Shown: piece after piece, positions 13,301 to 27,400 of the stretch
Position numbering within the stretch: position 1 is the stretch's first letter
Layout of the letters: each line of letters opens with the position of its first letter
Assembly: GCF_022965805.1 (NCBI RefSeq)
Contig: NW_027331409.1
Span: forward strand, 1-64,000
DNA from: Primulina eburnea
Taxonomy: Eukaryota > Streptophyta > Magnoliopsida > Lamiales > Gesneriaceae
Length of the DNA: 64,000 nucleotides
Direction of reading: 5' to 3'
Notes under the pieces: model-generated
Databases searched by the model: none
What the model was told of the DNA's origin: nothing
Seen by the model: only the letters and a program-made list of their open reading frames with translations
Position numbers and translations under genes: made by a program

Positions 13301-16300
13301 TTTTGCGTGCTATTCTTAAAAAGAACTTGGATTGACATTTCTATGGACTTTATTTTGGGGTTGCCTAGGACTAAGAAGGGGAGGGATTCTATTTTTGTTG
13401 TTGTGGATAGATTCTCTAAGATGGCACATTTTATAGCTTGTCATAAAACCGATGATGCTTCAAACATCGCGGATTTGTTCTTTAGAGAAGTCGTTAGGTT
13501 GCATGGCATGCCTAGGACTATTGATTCTGTTCGCGATGTTAAATTCTTGAGTTACTTTTGGAAGACTTTATGGGCTAAACTTGGCACAAAATTGTTGTTT
13601 TCTACTACTTGTCATCCTCGAACGGATGGACAAACTGAAGTTGTCAATAGAACTTTGGGAACACTTTTGCGTGCTATTCTTAAAAAGAACTTGGATTGAC
13701 ATTTCTATGGACTTTATTTTGGGGTTGCCTAGGACTAAGAAGGGGAGGGATTCTATTTTTGTTGTTGTGGATAGATTCTCTAAGATGGCACATTTTATAG
13801 CTTGTCATAAAACCGATGATGCTTCAAACATCGCGGATTTGTTCTTTAGAGAAGTCGTTAGGTTGCATGGCATGCCTAGGACTATTGATTCTGTTCGCGA
13901 TGTTAAATTCTTGAGTTACTTTTGGAAGACTTTATGGGCTAAACTTGGCACAAAATTGTTGTTTTCTACTACTTGTCATCCTCGAACGGATGGACAAACT
14001 GAAGTTGTCAATAGAACTTTGGGAACACTTTTGCGTGCTATTCTTAAAAAGAACTTGGATTGACATTTCTATGGACTTTATTTTGGGGTTGCCTAGGACT
14101 AAGAAGGGGAGGGATTCTATTTTTGTTGTTGTGGATAGATTCTCTAAGATGGCACATTTTATAGCTTGTCATAAAACCGATGATGCTTCAAACATCGCGG
14201 ATTTGTTCTTTAGAGAAGTCGTTAGGTTGCATGGCATGCCTAGGACTATTGATTCTGTTCGCGATGTTAAATTCTTGAGTTACTTTTGGAAGACTTTATG
14301 GGCTAAACTTGGCACAAAATTGTTGTTTTCTACTACTTGTCATCCTCGAACGGATGGACAAACTGAAGTTGTCAATAGAACTTTGGGAACACTTTTGCGT
14401 GCTATTCTTAAAAAGAACTTGGATTGACATTTCTATGGACTTTATTTTGGGGTTGCCTAGGACTAAGAAGGGGAGGGATTCTATTTTTGTTGTTGTGGAT
14501 AGATTCTCTAAGATGGCACATTTTATAGCTTGTCATAAAACCGATGATGCTTCAAACATCGCGGATTTGTTCTTTAGAGAAGTCGTTAGGTTGCATGGCA
14601 TGCCTAGGACTATTGATTCTGTTCGCGATGTTAAATTCTTGAGTTACTTTTGGAAGACTTTATGGGCTAAACTTGGCACAAAATTGTTGTTTTCTACTAC
14701 TTGTCATCCTCGAACGGATGGACAAACTGAAGTTGTCAATAGAACTTTGGGAACACTTTTGCGTGCTATTCTTAAAAAGAACTTGGATTGACATTTCTAT
14801 GGACTTTATTTTGGGGTTGCCTAGGACTAAGAAGGGGAGGGATTCTATTTTTGTTGTTGTGGATAGATTCTCTAAGATGGCACATTTTATAGCTTGTCAT
14901 AAAACCGATGATGCTTCAAACATGGCGGATTTGTTCTTTAGAGAAGTCGTTAGGTTGCATGGCATGCCTAGGACTATTGATTCTGGTCGCGATGTTAAAT
15001 TCTTGAGTTACTTTTGGAAGACTTTATGGGCTAAACTTGGCACAAAATTGTTGTTTTCTACTACTTGTCATCCTCGAACGGATGGACAAACTGAAGTTGT
15101 CAATAGAACTTTGGGAACACTTTTGCGTGCTATTCTTAAAAAGAACTTGGATTGACATTTCTATGGACTTTATTTTGGGGTTGCCTAGGACTAAGAAGGG
15201 GAGGGATTCTATTTTTGTTGTTGTGGATAGATTCTCTAAGATGGCACATTTTATAGCTTGTCATAAAACCGATGATGCTTCAAACATGGCGGATTTGTTC
15301 TTTAGAGAAGTCGTTAGGTTGCATGGCATGCCTAGGACTATTGATTCTGTTCGCGATGTTAAATTCTTGAGTTACTTTTGGAAGACTTTATGGGCTAAAC
15401 TTGGCACAAAATTGTTGTTTTCTACTACTTGTCATCCTCGAACGGATGGACAAACTGAAGTTGTCAATAGAACTTTGGGAACACTTTTGCGTGCTATTCT
15501 TAAAAAGAACTTGGATTGACATTTCTATGGACTTTATTTTGGGGTTGCCTAGGACTAAGAAGGGGAGGGATTCTATTTTTGTTGTTGTGGATAGATTCTC
15601 TAAGATGGCACATTTTATAGCTTGTCATAAAACCGATGATGCTTCAAACATCGCGGATTTGTTCTTTAGAGAAGTCGTTAGGTTGCATGGCATGCCTAGG
15701 ACTATTGATTCTGTTCGCGATGTTAAATTCTTGAGTTACTTTTGGAAGACTTTATGGGCTAAACTTGGCACAAAATTGTTGTTTTCTACTACTTGTCATC
15801 CTCGAACGGATGGACAAACTGAAGTTGTCAATAGAACTTTGGGAACACTTTTGCGTGCTATTCTTAAAAAGAACTTGGATTGACATTTCTATGGACTTTA
15901 TTTTGGGGTTGCCTAGGACTAAGAAGGGGAGGGATTCTATTTTTGTTGTTGTGGATAGATTCTCTAAGATGGCACATTTTATAGCTTGTCATAAAACCGA
16001 TGATGCTTCAAACATCGCGGATTTGTTCTTTAGAGAAGTCGTTAGGTTGCATGGCATGCCTAGGACTATTGATTCTGTTCGCGATGTTAAATTCTTGAGT
16101 TACTTTTGGAAGACTTTATGGGCTAAACTTGGCACAAAATTGTTGTTTTCTACTACTTGTCATCCTCGAACGGATGGACAAACTGAAGTTGTCAATAGAA
16201 CTTTGGGAACACTTTTGCGTGCTATTCTTAAAAAGAACTTGGATTGACATTTCTATGGACTTTATTTTGGGGTTGCCTAGGACTAAGAAGGGGAGGGATT

Positions 16301-19300
16301 CTATTTTTGTTGTTGTGGATAGATTCTCTAAGATGGCACATTTTATAGCTTGTCATAAAACCGATGATGCTTCAAACATCGCGGATTTGTTCTTTAGAGA
16401 AGTCGTTAGGTTGCATGGCATGCCTAGGACTATTGATTCTGTTCGCGATGTTAAATTCTTGAGTTACTTTTGGAAGACTTTATGGGCTAAACTTGGCACA
16501 AAATTGTTGTTTTCTACTACTTGTCATCCTCGAACGGATGGACAAACTGAAGTTGTCAATAGAACTTTGGGAACACTTTTGCGTGCTATTCTTAAAAAGA
16601 ACTTGGATTGACATTTCTATGGACTTTATTTTGGGGTTGCCTAGGACTAAGAAGGGGAGGGATTCTATTTTTGTTGTTGTGGATAGATTCTCTAAGATGG
16701 CACATTTTATAGCTTGTCATAAAACCGATGATGCTTCAAACATCGCGGATTTGTTCTTTAGAGAAGTCGTTAGGTTGCATGGCATGCCTAGGACTATTGA
16801 TTCTGTTCGCGATGTTAAATTCTTGAGTTACTTTTGGAAGACTTTATGGGCTAAACTTGGCACAAAATTGTTGTTTTCTACTACTTGTCATCCTCGAACG
16901 GATGGACAAACTGAAGTTGTCAATAGAACTTTGGGAACACTTTTGCGTGCTATTCTTAAAAAGAACTTGGATTGACATTTCTATGGACTTTATTTTGGGG
17001 TTGCCTAGGACTAAGAAGGGGAGGGATTCTATTTTTGTTGTTGTGGATAGATTCTCTAAGATGGCACATTTTATAGCTTGTCATAAAACCGATGATGCTT
17101 CAAACATCGCGGATTTGTTCTTTAGAGAAGTCGTTAGGTTGCATGGCATGCCTAGGACTATTGATTCTGTTCGCGATGTTAAATTCTTGAGTTACTTTTG
17201 GAAGACTTTATGGGCTAAACTTGGCACAAAATTGTTGTTTTCTACTACTTGTCATCCTCGAACGGATGGACAAACTGAAGTTGTCAATAGAACTTTGGGA
17301 ACACTTTTGCGTGCTATTCTTAAAAAGAACTTGGATTGACATTTCTATGGACTTTATTTTGGGGTTGCCTAGGACTAAGAAGGGGAGGGATTCTATTTTT
17401 GTTGTTGTGGATAGATTCTCTAAGATGGCACATTTTATAGCTTGTCATAAAACCGATGATGCTTCAAACATCGCGGATTTGTTCTTTAGAGAAGTCGTTA
17501 GGTTGCATGGCATGCCTAGGACTATTGATTCTGTTCGCGATGTTAAATTCTTGAGTTACTTTTGGAAGACTTTATGGGCTAAACTTGGCACAAAATTGTT
17601 GTTTTCTACTACTTGTCATCCTCGAACGGATGGACAAACTGAAGTTGTCAATAGAACTTTGGGAACACTTTTGCGTGCTATTCTTAAAAAGAACTTGGAT
17701 TGACATTTCTATGGACTTTATTTTGGGGTTGCCTAGGACTAAGAAGGGGAGGGATTCTATTTTTGTTGTTGTGGATAGATTCTCTAAGATGGCACATTTT
17801 ATAGCTTGTCATAAAACCGATGATGCTTCAAACATGGCGGATTTGTTCTTTAGAGAAGTCGTTAGGTTGCATGGCATGCCTAGGACTATTGATTCTGTTC
17901 GCGATGTTAAATTCTTGAGTTACTTTTGGAAGACTTTATGGGCTAAACTTGGCACAAAATTGTTGTTTTCTACTACTTGTCATCCTCGAACGGATGGACA
18001 AACTGAAGTTGTCAATAGAACTTTGGGAACACTTTTGCGTGCTATTCTTAAAAAGAACTTGGATTGACATTTCTATGGACTTTATTTTGGGGTTGCCTAG
18101 GACTAAGAAGGGGAGGGATTCTATTTTTGTTGTTGTGGATAGATTCTCTAAGATGGCACATTTTATAGCTTGTCATAAAACCGATGATGCTTCAAACATG
18201 GCGGATTTGTTCTTTAGAGAAGTCGTTAGGTTGCATGGCATGCCTAGGACTATTGATTCTGTTCGCGATGTTAAATTCTTGAGTTACTTTTGGAAGACTT
18301 TATGGGCTAAACTTGGCACAAAATTGTTGTTTTCTACTACTTGTCATCCTCGAACGGATGGACAAACTGAAGTTGTCAATAGAACTTTGGGAACACTTTT
18401 GCGTGCTATTCTTAAAAAGAACTTGGATTGACATTTCTATGGACTTTATTTTGGGGTTGCCTAGGACTAAGAAGGGGAGGGATTCTATTTTTGTTGTTGT
18501 GGATAGATTCTCTAAGATGGCACATTTTATAGCTTGTCATAAAACCGATGATGCTTCAAACATGGCGGATTTGTTCTTTAGAGAAGTCGTTAGGTTGCAT
18601 GGCATGCCTAGGACTATTGATTCTGTTCGCGATGTTAAATTCTTGAGTTACTTTTGGAAGACTTTATGGGCTAAACTTGGCACAAAATTGTTGTTTTCTA
18701 CTACTTGTCATCCTCGAACGGATGGACAAACTGAAGTTGTCAATAGAACTTTGGGAACACTTTTGCGTGCTATTCTTAAAAAGAACTTGGATTGACATTT
18801 CTATGGACTTTATTTTGGGGTTGCCTAGGACTAAGAAGGGGAGGGATTCTATTTTTGTTGTTGTGGATAGATTCTCTAAGATGGCACATTTTATAGCTTG
18901 TCATAAAACCGATGATGCTTCAAACATCGCGGATTTGTTCTTTAGAGAAGTCGTTAGGTTGCATGGCATGCCTAGGACTATTGATTCTGTTCGCGATGTT
19001 AAATTCTTGAGTTACTTTTGGAAGACTTTATGGGCTAAACTTGGCACAAAATTGTTGTTTTCTACTACTTGTCATCCTCGAACGGATGGACAAACTGAAG
19101 TTGTCAATAGAACTTTGGGAACACTTTTGCGTGCTATTCTTAAAAAGAACTTGGATTGACATTTCTATGGACTTTATTTTGGGGTTGCCTAGGACTAAGA
19201 AGGGGAGGGATTCTATTTTTGTTGTTGTGGATAGATTCTCTAAGATGGCACATTTTATAGCTTGTCATAAAACCGATGATGCTTCAAACATGGCGGATTT

Positions 19301-20188
19301 GTTCTTTAGAGAAGTCGTTAGGTTGCATGGCATGCCTAGGACTATTGATTCTGTTCGCGATGTTAAATTCTTGAGTTACTTTTGGAAGACTTTATGGGCT
19401 AAACTTGGCACAAAATTGTTGTTTTCTACTACTTGTCATCCTCGAACGGATGGACAAACTGAAGTTGTCAATAGAACTTTGGGAACACTTTTGCGTGCTA
19501 TTCTTAAAAAGAACTTGGATTGACATTTCTATGGACTTTATTTTGGGGTTGCCTAGGACTAAGAAGGGGAGGGATTCTATTTTTGTTGTTGTGGATAGAT
19601 TCTCGAAGATGGCACATTTTATAGCTTGTCATAAAACCGATGATGCTTCAAACATCGCGGATTTGTTCTTTAGAGAAGTCGTTAGGTTGCATGGCATGCC
19701 TATGACTATTGTTTCTGGTCGCGATGTTAAATTCTTGAGTTACTTTTGGAAGACTTTATGGGCTAAACTTGGCACAAAATTGTTGTTTTCTACTACTTGT
19801 CATCCTCGAACGGATGGACAAACTGAAGTTGTCAATAGAACTTTGGGAACACTTTTGCGTGCTATTCTTAAAAAGAACTTGGATTGACATTTCTATGGAC
19901 TTTATTTTGGGGTTGCCTAGGACTAAGAAGGGGAGGGATTCTATTTTTGTTGTTGTGGATAGATTCTCTAAGATGGCACATTTTATAGCTTGTCATAAAA
20001 CCGATGATGCTTCAAACATTGCGGATTTGTTCTTTAGAGAAGTCGTTAGGTTGCATGGCATGCCTAGGACTATTGATTCTGTTCGCGATGTTAAATTCTT
20101 GAGTTACTTTTGGAAGACTTTATGGGCTAAACTTGGCACAAAATTGTTGTTTTCTACTATTTTTCATCCTCAAACAGATGGACAAACT

Positions 20189-20193
20189 GAAGT
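20189..20193. repeat. Target-site duplication GAAGT, left copy
   Basis: GAAGT precedes TGTAACGCC of the LTR. The same five bases follow the last CA of the 3' LTR at 27619-27623. With one copy removed, the satellite monomer rejoins in phase (..actgaagttgtcaatag..). The element therefore inserted into a pre-existing array and has not recombined since. Confidence 0.93.
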
Positions 20194-23100
20194 TGTAACG
20201 CCCCGAAAATTTTAAAGTTCACGTAAACCACATGCGCGTAAATTATTAAATTCTTTGTATTTAAATTAAATGTTTTAATTGCATTAATTAATTATGTGAC
20301 ATGCATGTTTATTTGCTAAATATGATTTTTATTATCATCATGCATAAAATTGTATATTTTAGGAATATTCAAGCGACGATCGAGGAACGGGGACCGAGGG
20401 CTAAAAATGTAAAGATTTTTATTAAATAGTTATTTTTAATTATTAAAATGCGGCCGATGTTTTTAAGTAAAATTTTGAAAGTATCGGGTTTTGAGGTGAT
20501 TTTATACGCCGGAACGTATATTTTATCGGTATTGGATTTTTTAAATAAAATACGAGCTTTCGAGCTACCCGGCTAATAAATTCACATTTAATTTCAAAAG
20601 AAAACTTTACTATTATTTTATTTAAAATCTAAGTAATTTAAATGGGCTTTAATTTTGTGGCTTAATAGGCCTAAGCCTAGTTAGAAAAAATTAAACTAGT
20701 ATTTAAAGTGTATTTTTGCCACAATTCTAGAACCATCAATCGGCCACCCACTTTTAAAACTTTTAAAACTCTCTCAAGCTCCAACACACACACACACACG
20801 GCACCTTTTCTGGAAATAAGAAAAACCAAGGGCAGCAGCCGTAGTTGGAGGGATTTTCGTGCGGTTCTTGCCTCGTCGTTTCCTCCGTTCTTCGTCGTCA
20901 ACGGATATTCGAGCGTAAACTACGCAAAGGCACACCCTAATCTCCTTTTCTCATCCATCATATCATATAATTGTTTTACATATTGATTGCATGAAGATCA
21001 CAAAGAAACTTTCTGAAATTTTCGTAATATTGCATGGGCATGTATATAACTTGGGAATTTTTGATCCAAAATCATGTTTTATGTGAGCTAATGGGGCTGC
21101 CATGACTAGGACATGTTCAAGCAAGGTTTATACATGATTTAAGGCCTAGAACACTTGCCAAACTTACGGAAACCACCAACGAATCAAACTGGATGCATAG
21201 TACTGTCATGGATTTAAAGGGGTTCGGTTTTTAGGTTGTAAGGGCTGGGCTTGGTTCTAAGGGGTCCATCAGGGCCTTAGGAGGAGGGGCAATGGTCGGG
21301 CTAAGGGCTGGGGGGTTGGGTCTCAGCTGGCTCGAAGGAGAGGTGGAACCCGTGAGAGTGAGGATCATGACTGCAAGTAGGCGTGAGTTGCTGTCAGGTT
21401 TCAGGGGTTGGCTGCTCGGGTCTGGACGCTTGGGTTGGTCTGGGCAGGGGCTAGGCATGGTTCAGGGAGGGTTAGGTTCATGAGGGGTCGAGTGGGTAGC
21501 GCTGGGAGGTGTCCTAGTTGTCAAGGGAACCTAATACACTAAGAATACAAACTCACGCACAGCAGCAGATTTTTTGGCCAAGTTCCAGTTGGGTTTTGGG
21601 CGGGCCAGGGCCGGGTTTTTGGGCTGGGCTTGCACAGTAGGGTCACTAGATGGGTTTGCTAGGTTTTGGTTCAAGGTGGCTCGGGCGTGGCTCGGGTAAA
21701 TTGGTAGATGGCTCGGTGTGTTCGTCGAAGGGTCAAAAACGAAAATAATAAAGCTAAAATTAAATTCAAGGGTCCACGGTGGTGGATAATGACTTGGAAG
21801 GGTAGAATAAATCATAAAAATGCTATGTTTAAAATTTGAGATCAAAATAACGAGTTTTGGATTTATTCGGAATTTAATCGCCGCGCGAAACGCTAATTAA
21901 CGAGTTAATTGAAAAGTCTAGTTTTAAGCTTTATAAAATTATGAAAAATTAGGTTTAAGCTTAAATGATTATTATAAGTCTAAGTTTTTAATTTGGGAAT
22001 TTTATATGAAATTTTGGTTTAATTCGGGATTAAAACGCATTAAAACGCTATATTTAAAGATAAATTTAAAAGTCATCGAATTAAGCTAAATAAAAATATG
22101 AGAAAATTCTTGTAGGCTTAAATAATTATTTGGGACATGTTAGAGTCGTGAAATCAAGAAAAAGTCGAAAACGTAAAATGACGAGTCCAGGGGTAAAACG
22201 GTCTTTTTACACCTAAAAATTAGTAAAGGTCATGGCAGTGCCCTATTTGCTGTTTTATATGCTAATATGATTATTTTTAATGTTTATGAATGGTTACAAG
22301 TTAAAATGATTATTTTATGATTTTAAATGTTAAAATGGTCATTTTAGATGTCTATGGATTTTTATGATGAAACGATAACGTTAAAAGACATGTTGCATGC
22401 TTGGTTTAAAATGAAAAAAAAAAGTTATACGCATGATTTTTATTCAGTGATGATAACATGTTGAATGATGTGAATGGATTGTGACTAACACGATGATATG
22501 TTGGAGATATCGTGAGGGTTATGGTCCCAGTGGGAGCCCGACGATTGTATTTCCTCGGACACGGACATGTATATGTATATGATGATATGATATTACGTAA
22601 GGCCAGGGCCCAGTTGACCGGTGAGAGTGTTGCTGGTGTCCCCCGCCGCCCAGTACTGTGGTTACATGTAGATGGATCCATCGCCTAACACGTATATGAA
22701 AGTCACAATCAACGATCTGAATTCAACAAACACGAACATGAACATGAATACGAATATGAATATGGATACGAATATGGACATGAATATGAATATGTTTAAG
22801 TGATATGTTTATGCCTTTTGAAAATGTTTTTATGCATCATGAAAATGTTTACGAAAACGTTTATGTTTAAAGTTTATGCATCTTCATGAAAACGATATTT
22901 TAAGTACAAGTACTTTTCATCGTTATATGTTAACTGTATTATGTATTACTCGTTATAAAGATTATGGTGTGTTGAGTCTTTAGACTCACTAGGTGTGATG
23001 GATGCAGGTGGTTCTGAGGAAGGTCTTGATGAGTGATACTACTGGACTGATGGCGCACACAACCCGAGGACCAGCGCATTATTTTCCGCATTACGTTTTA

Positions 23101-23395
23101 TGATTTCTTTTAAAGATTTTAAGACCATTTATTTACGCTTTTGAGAGGTTTTGGAGAGTTTAGTATGGGCTACACTTTTCAACATTTATTGCTTTTTAGG
23201 TTTGGTAAAACGTTTTACGATTTCTGGTTTGACTATCCCCTTTCAATTTTCAAATACTAGTTGGATGATTTACTTTAAAAGGGTGCAAGATTATTTTTAT
23301 GTGCATGTGCATGCAATGATCGAAAATGTGAGAGATTTAAAAAAAAAAAAAATTTTACTAGTACTTTTAAAGCAATAAAATATGAGGACGTTTCA
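20194..23395 (+). repeat. 5' LTR of the non-autonomous element
   Basis: 3202 bp starting TGTAACGCCCCG and ending gaggacgtttCA. It is repeated at 24415-27618. By eye the two copies differ at roughly nine substitutions and a few 1-bp indels (examples: g/a near 20300, g/t near 21384, g/t and t/a near 23071-23083), so the insertion is recent. The LTR holds a short CA run (about 20785-20798) and a degenerate hexamer stretch of GAATAT/GAACAT units (about 22734-22796). The open frames inside it occur in both copies and are not recognisable proteins. Confidence 0.93.
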
Positions 23396-23397
23396 GT

Positions 23398-23409
23398 TGG
23401 TATCAGAGC
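23398..23409 (+). promoter_or_regulatory. Primer-binding site (initiator tRNA-Met type)
   Basis: TGGTATCAGAGC begins two bases after the 5' LTR. It matches the 3' end of plant initiator tRNA-Met in complement, the usual minus-strand primer of plant LTR retrotransposons. It fixes the plus orientation of the element. Confidence 0.9.
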
Positions 23410-24401
23410 TGTGGTTCCTGTATAGGGTTGTGCCACCATCAGCGCCGGGAAGATCAGTCGTCAAGCCTCGAAGTTGTAAGTTTTTACGTGCTTTATGTGA
23501 TTTTATGATATTACTTGCATAAGTACATGAATTAAATATGTACGTCTCATGTTTAATAGTTTTATGATAATGTATGTTTTATATGCTTTGAATTTTTATA
23601 TGTGATACGATATGAAATGAAAAATTATTTTATTTTAACGCATGTTGGTTTGTGGTGGAATTGGATTATGTCGATTTTTTTTGGGTTTTAGAATTGACAT
23701 TCTACTTTGTGGGCTATAAGTTAAGCGAATATTATGAATGCTTTTCAGAATCGTAGAATTTCTAAGAAAATATTTATGATTCATGGTTATTAGTTGAATT
23801 AATTTTTGGGAATTACTCGTAAGGAATAATTATTCGAGGACTACAACGACTTTGGGAATAGGAAAATAGATAAATTGGGATTTTAAGTTGATGAAAAGTA
23901 AGATTTGTTATTGAAATTTATTTTTCGGTAAATAAGTTTAAGTTTATTGGAAATTATGTCATGGGAAAACTGTAGAAGAAAATTAAGAATACCGAGAATT
24001 TATGGGATAACTGTAGGATTTTTGAAATTATAAGCGTTAGCGGATGCGTTTGGGATTTTAAGATTGAAATTGGATAAGTCGACAAACATTTCGGGTTTAA
24101 AATAAGGAAAATAATAAACGATAAGTATGGTTATGCATCTTTTAATATTGGGAATCGTAAGAAAAAATTGAAATTCGAGGTTATAATAGTAATAGCACTA
24201 AATATTTGGGTCTTTTTAAGTTGCGATTTGAAAATAAGGATTTCGAAGAAAAATTTATTGGGATAAAGAGACGTAAGGACATTCTAGAGTTTAAGTTCTA
24301 TCAGAATAAGCGCAGCGGAAGTGTGGATTTTTGGGATACTAGAACTAAGTATAACTTTGGGTTATTAAGGATAAGCGAATTTCGAGGACGAAATTCAATT
24401 T

Positions 24402-24414
24402 AAGGGGGGAAGAT
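24402..24414 (+). promoter_or_regulatory. Polypurine tract
   Basis: aaggggggaagat lies immediately upstream of TGTAACGCC of the 3' LTR. It is the expected plus-strand priming site and confirms the element's orientation. Confidence 0.85.
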
Positions 24415-27400
24415 TGTAACGCCCCGAAAATTTTAAAGTTCACGTAAACCACATGCGCGTAAATTATTAAATTCTTTGTATTTAAATTAAATGTTTTAAT
24501 TACATTAATTAATTATGTGACATGCATGTTTATTTGCTAAATATGATTTTTATTATCATCATGCATAAAATTGTATATTTTAGGAATATTCAAGCGACGA
24601 TCGAGGAACGGGGACCGAGGGCTAAAAATGTAAAAGATTTTTATTAAATAGTTATTTTTAATTATTTAAAATGCGGCCGATGTTTTTAAGTAAAATTTTG
24701 AAAGTATCGGGTTTTGAGGTGATTTTATACGCCGGAACGTATATTTTATCGGTATTGGATTTTTTAAATAAAATACGAGCTTTCGAGCTACCCGGCTAAT
24801 AAATTCACATTTAATTTCAAAAGAAAACTTTACTATTATTTTATTTAAAATCTAAGTAATTTAAATGGGCTTTAATTTTGTGGCTTAATAGGCCTAAGCC
24901 TAGTTAGAAAAAATTAAACTAGTATTTAAAGTGTATTTTTGCCACAATTCTAGAACCATCAATCGGCCACCCACTTTTAAAACTTTTAAAACTCTCTCAA
25001 GCTCCAACACACACACACACACGGCACCTTTTCTGGAAATAAGAAAAACCAAGGGCAGCAGCCGTAGTTGGAGGGATTTTCGTGCGGTTCTTGCCTCGTC
25101 GTTTCCTCCGTTCTTCGTCGTCAACGGATATTCGAGCGTAAACTACGCAAAGGCACACCCTAATCTCCTTTTCTCATCCATCATATCATATAATTGTTTT
25201 ACATATTGATTGCATGAAGATCACAAAGAAACTTTCTGAAATTTTCGTAATATTGCATGGGCATGTATATAACTTGGGAATTTTTGATCCAAAATCATGT
25301 TTTATGTGAGCTAATGGGGCTGCCATGACTAGGACATGTTCAAGCAAGGTTTATACATGATTTAAGGCCTAGAACACTTGCCAAACTTACGGAAACCACC
25401 AACGAATCAAACTGGATGCATAGTACTGTCATGGATTTAAAGGGGTTCGGTTTTTAGGTTGTAAGGGCTGGGCTTGGTTCTAAGGGGTCCATCAGGGCCT
25501 TAGGAGGAGGGGCAATGGTCGGGCTAAGGGCTGGGGGGTTGGGTCTCAGCTGGCTCGAAGGAGAGGTGGAACCCGTGAGAGTGAGGATCATGACTGCAAG
25601 TAGGCTTGAGTTGCTGTCAGGTTTCAGGGGTTGGCTGCTCGGGTCTGGACGCTTGGGTTGGTCTGGGCAGGGGCTAGGCATGGTTCAGGGAGGGTTAGGT
25701 TCATGAGGGGTCGAGTGGGTAGCGCTGGGAGGTGTCCTAGTTGTCAAGGGAACCTAATACACTAAGAATACAAACTCACGCACAGCAGCAGATTTTTTGG
25801 CCAAGTTCCAGTTGGGTTTTGGGCGGGCCAGGGCCGGGTTTTTGGGCTGGGCTTGCACAGTAGGGTCACTAGATGGGTTTGCTAGGTTTTGGTTCAAGGT
25901 GGCTCGGGCGTGGCTCGGGTAAATTGGTAGATGGCTCGGTGTGTTCGTCGAAGGGTCAAAAACGAAAATAATAAAGCTAAAATTAAATTCAAGGGTCCAC
26001 GGTGGTGGATAATGACTTGGAAGGGTAGAATAAATCATAAAAATGCTATGTTTAAAATTTGAGATCAAAATAACGAGTTTGGATTTATTCGGAATTTAAT
26101 CGCCGCGCGAAACGCTAATTAACGAGTTAATTGAAAAGTCTAGTTTTAAGCTTTATAAAATTATGAAAAATTAGGTTTAAGCTTAAATGATTATTATAAG
26201 TCTAAGTTTTTAATTTGGGAATTTTATATGAAATTTTGGTTTAATTCGGGATTAAAACGCATTAAAACGCTATATTTAAAGATAAATTTAAAAGTCATCG
26301 AATTAAGCTAAATAAAAATATGAGAAAATTCTTGTAGGCTTAAATAATTATTTGGGACATGTTAGAGTCGTGAAATCAAGAAAAAGTCGAAAACGTAAAA
26401 TGACGAGTCCAGGGGTAAAACGGTCTTTTTACACCTAAAAATTAGTAAAGGTCATGGCAGTGCCCTATTTGCTGTTTTATATGCTAATATGATTATTTTT
26501 AATGTTTATGAATGGTTACAAGTTAAAATGATTATTTTATGATTTTAAATGTTAAAATGGTCATTTTAGATGTCTATGGATTTTTATGATGAAACGATAA
26601 CGTTAAAAGACATGTTGCATGCTTGGTTTAAAATGAAAAAAAAAAAGTTATACGCATGATTTTTATTCAGTGATGATAACATGTTGAATGATGTGAATGG
26701 ATTGTGACTAACACGATGATATGTTGGAGATATCGTGAGGGTTATGGTCCCAGTGGGAGCCCGACGATTGTATTTCCTCGGACACGGACATGTATATGTA
26801 TATGATGATATGATATTACGTAAGGCCAGGGCCCAGTTGACCGGTGAGAGTGTTGCTGGTGTCCCCCGCCGCCCAGTACTGTGGTTACATGTAGATGGAT
26901 CCATCGCCTAACACGTATATGAAAGTCACAATCAACGATCTGAATTCAACAAACACGAACATGAACATGAATACGAATATGAATATGGATACGAATATGG
27001 ACATGAATATGAATATGTTTAAGTGATATGTTTATGCCTTTTGAAAATGTTTTTATGCATCATGAAAATGTTTACGAAAACGTTTATGTTTAAAGTTTAT
27101 GCATCTTCATGAAAACGATATTTTAAGTACAAGTACTTTTCATCGTTATATGTTAACTGTATTATGTATTACTCGTTATAAAGATTATGGTGTGTTGAGT
27201 CTTTAGACTCACTAGGTGTGATGGATGCAGGTGGTTCTGAGGAAGGTCTTGATGAGTGATACTACTGGACTGATGGCGCACACAACCCGATGACCAGCGC
27301 ATAATTTTCCGCATTACGTTTTATGATTTCTTTTAAAGATTTTAAGACCATTTATTTACGCTTTTGAGAGGTTTTGGAGAGTTTAGTATGGGCTACACTT

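Larger units (their letters stand above)
1..20193 (+). repeat. Integrase-derived satellite, block 1 (about 55 monomers of 364 bp)
   Basis: Tandem direct repeat with a 364-bp period. The landmark 'cttggcacaaaattg' recurs every 364 bp, with one 363-bp step (841 to 1204) and one 365-bp step (4480 to 4845). Each monomer is a piece of Ty3/gypsy integrase core running from ..[11 protein letters not shown].. through DRFSKMAHF and [11 protein letters not shown] to [13 protein letters not shown] and LLRAILKKN. It then joins directly to the next copy with no non-coding linker. Because 364 is 3n+1, the frame rotates by one base per copy, and a TGA follows in each. Copies are almost identical. The visible variants sit mainly at the codon before GCGGAT (atc, atg or att) and in the short motif around the second catalytic Asp. 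The last copy carries HPQTDG rather than HPRTDG. The block is cut by the window start. Lineage of the parent integrase is unresolved (chromovirus-like). Confidence 0.97.
23396..24414 (+). other. Interior of the non-autonomous element, no recognisable coding
   Basis: 1019 AT-rich bases between the LTRs, starting with the PBS and ending with the polypurine tract. The longest open frame near the 3' end (24206-24403, 65 codons, TTG start) has no recognisable domain. Its tail (..EFRGRNSI) sits where chromovirus pol ends just before the PPT and may be a vestige. I see no gag or pol motif. Confidence 0.8.

Noticed and set aside
1..20193. CRISPR-like array
   Set aside because: The repeat is continuous, with no unique spacers between repeats, and the setting is a plant retroelement landscape.
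1..20215. Dozens of overlapping 160-codon frames at 364-bp steps as a tandem gene family
   Set aside because: They open at TTG, overlap head to tail, and half of each is out of the integrase frame. They are a by-product of a 364-bp satellite whose length is not a multiple of three.
20708..20986. Open frames in the 3.2-kb LTRs (such as 20708-20986 and 24931-25209)
   Set aside because: Both members of each pair are the same LTR sequence repeated. Composition is low-complexity, no domain is seen, and opposite-strand frames overlap them.
23398..23409. tRNA-Met gene fragment
   Set aside because: Only the 12-base primer-binding match is present, next to an LTR; there is no cloverleaf. I see no tRNA or rRNA gene in the window.
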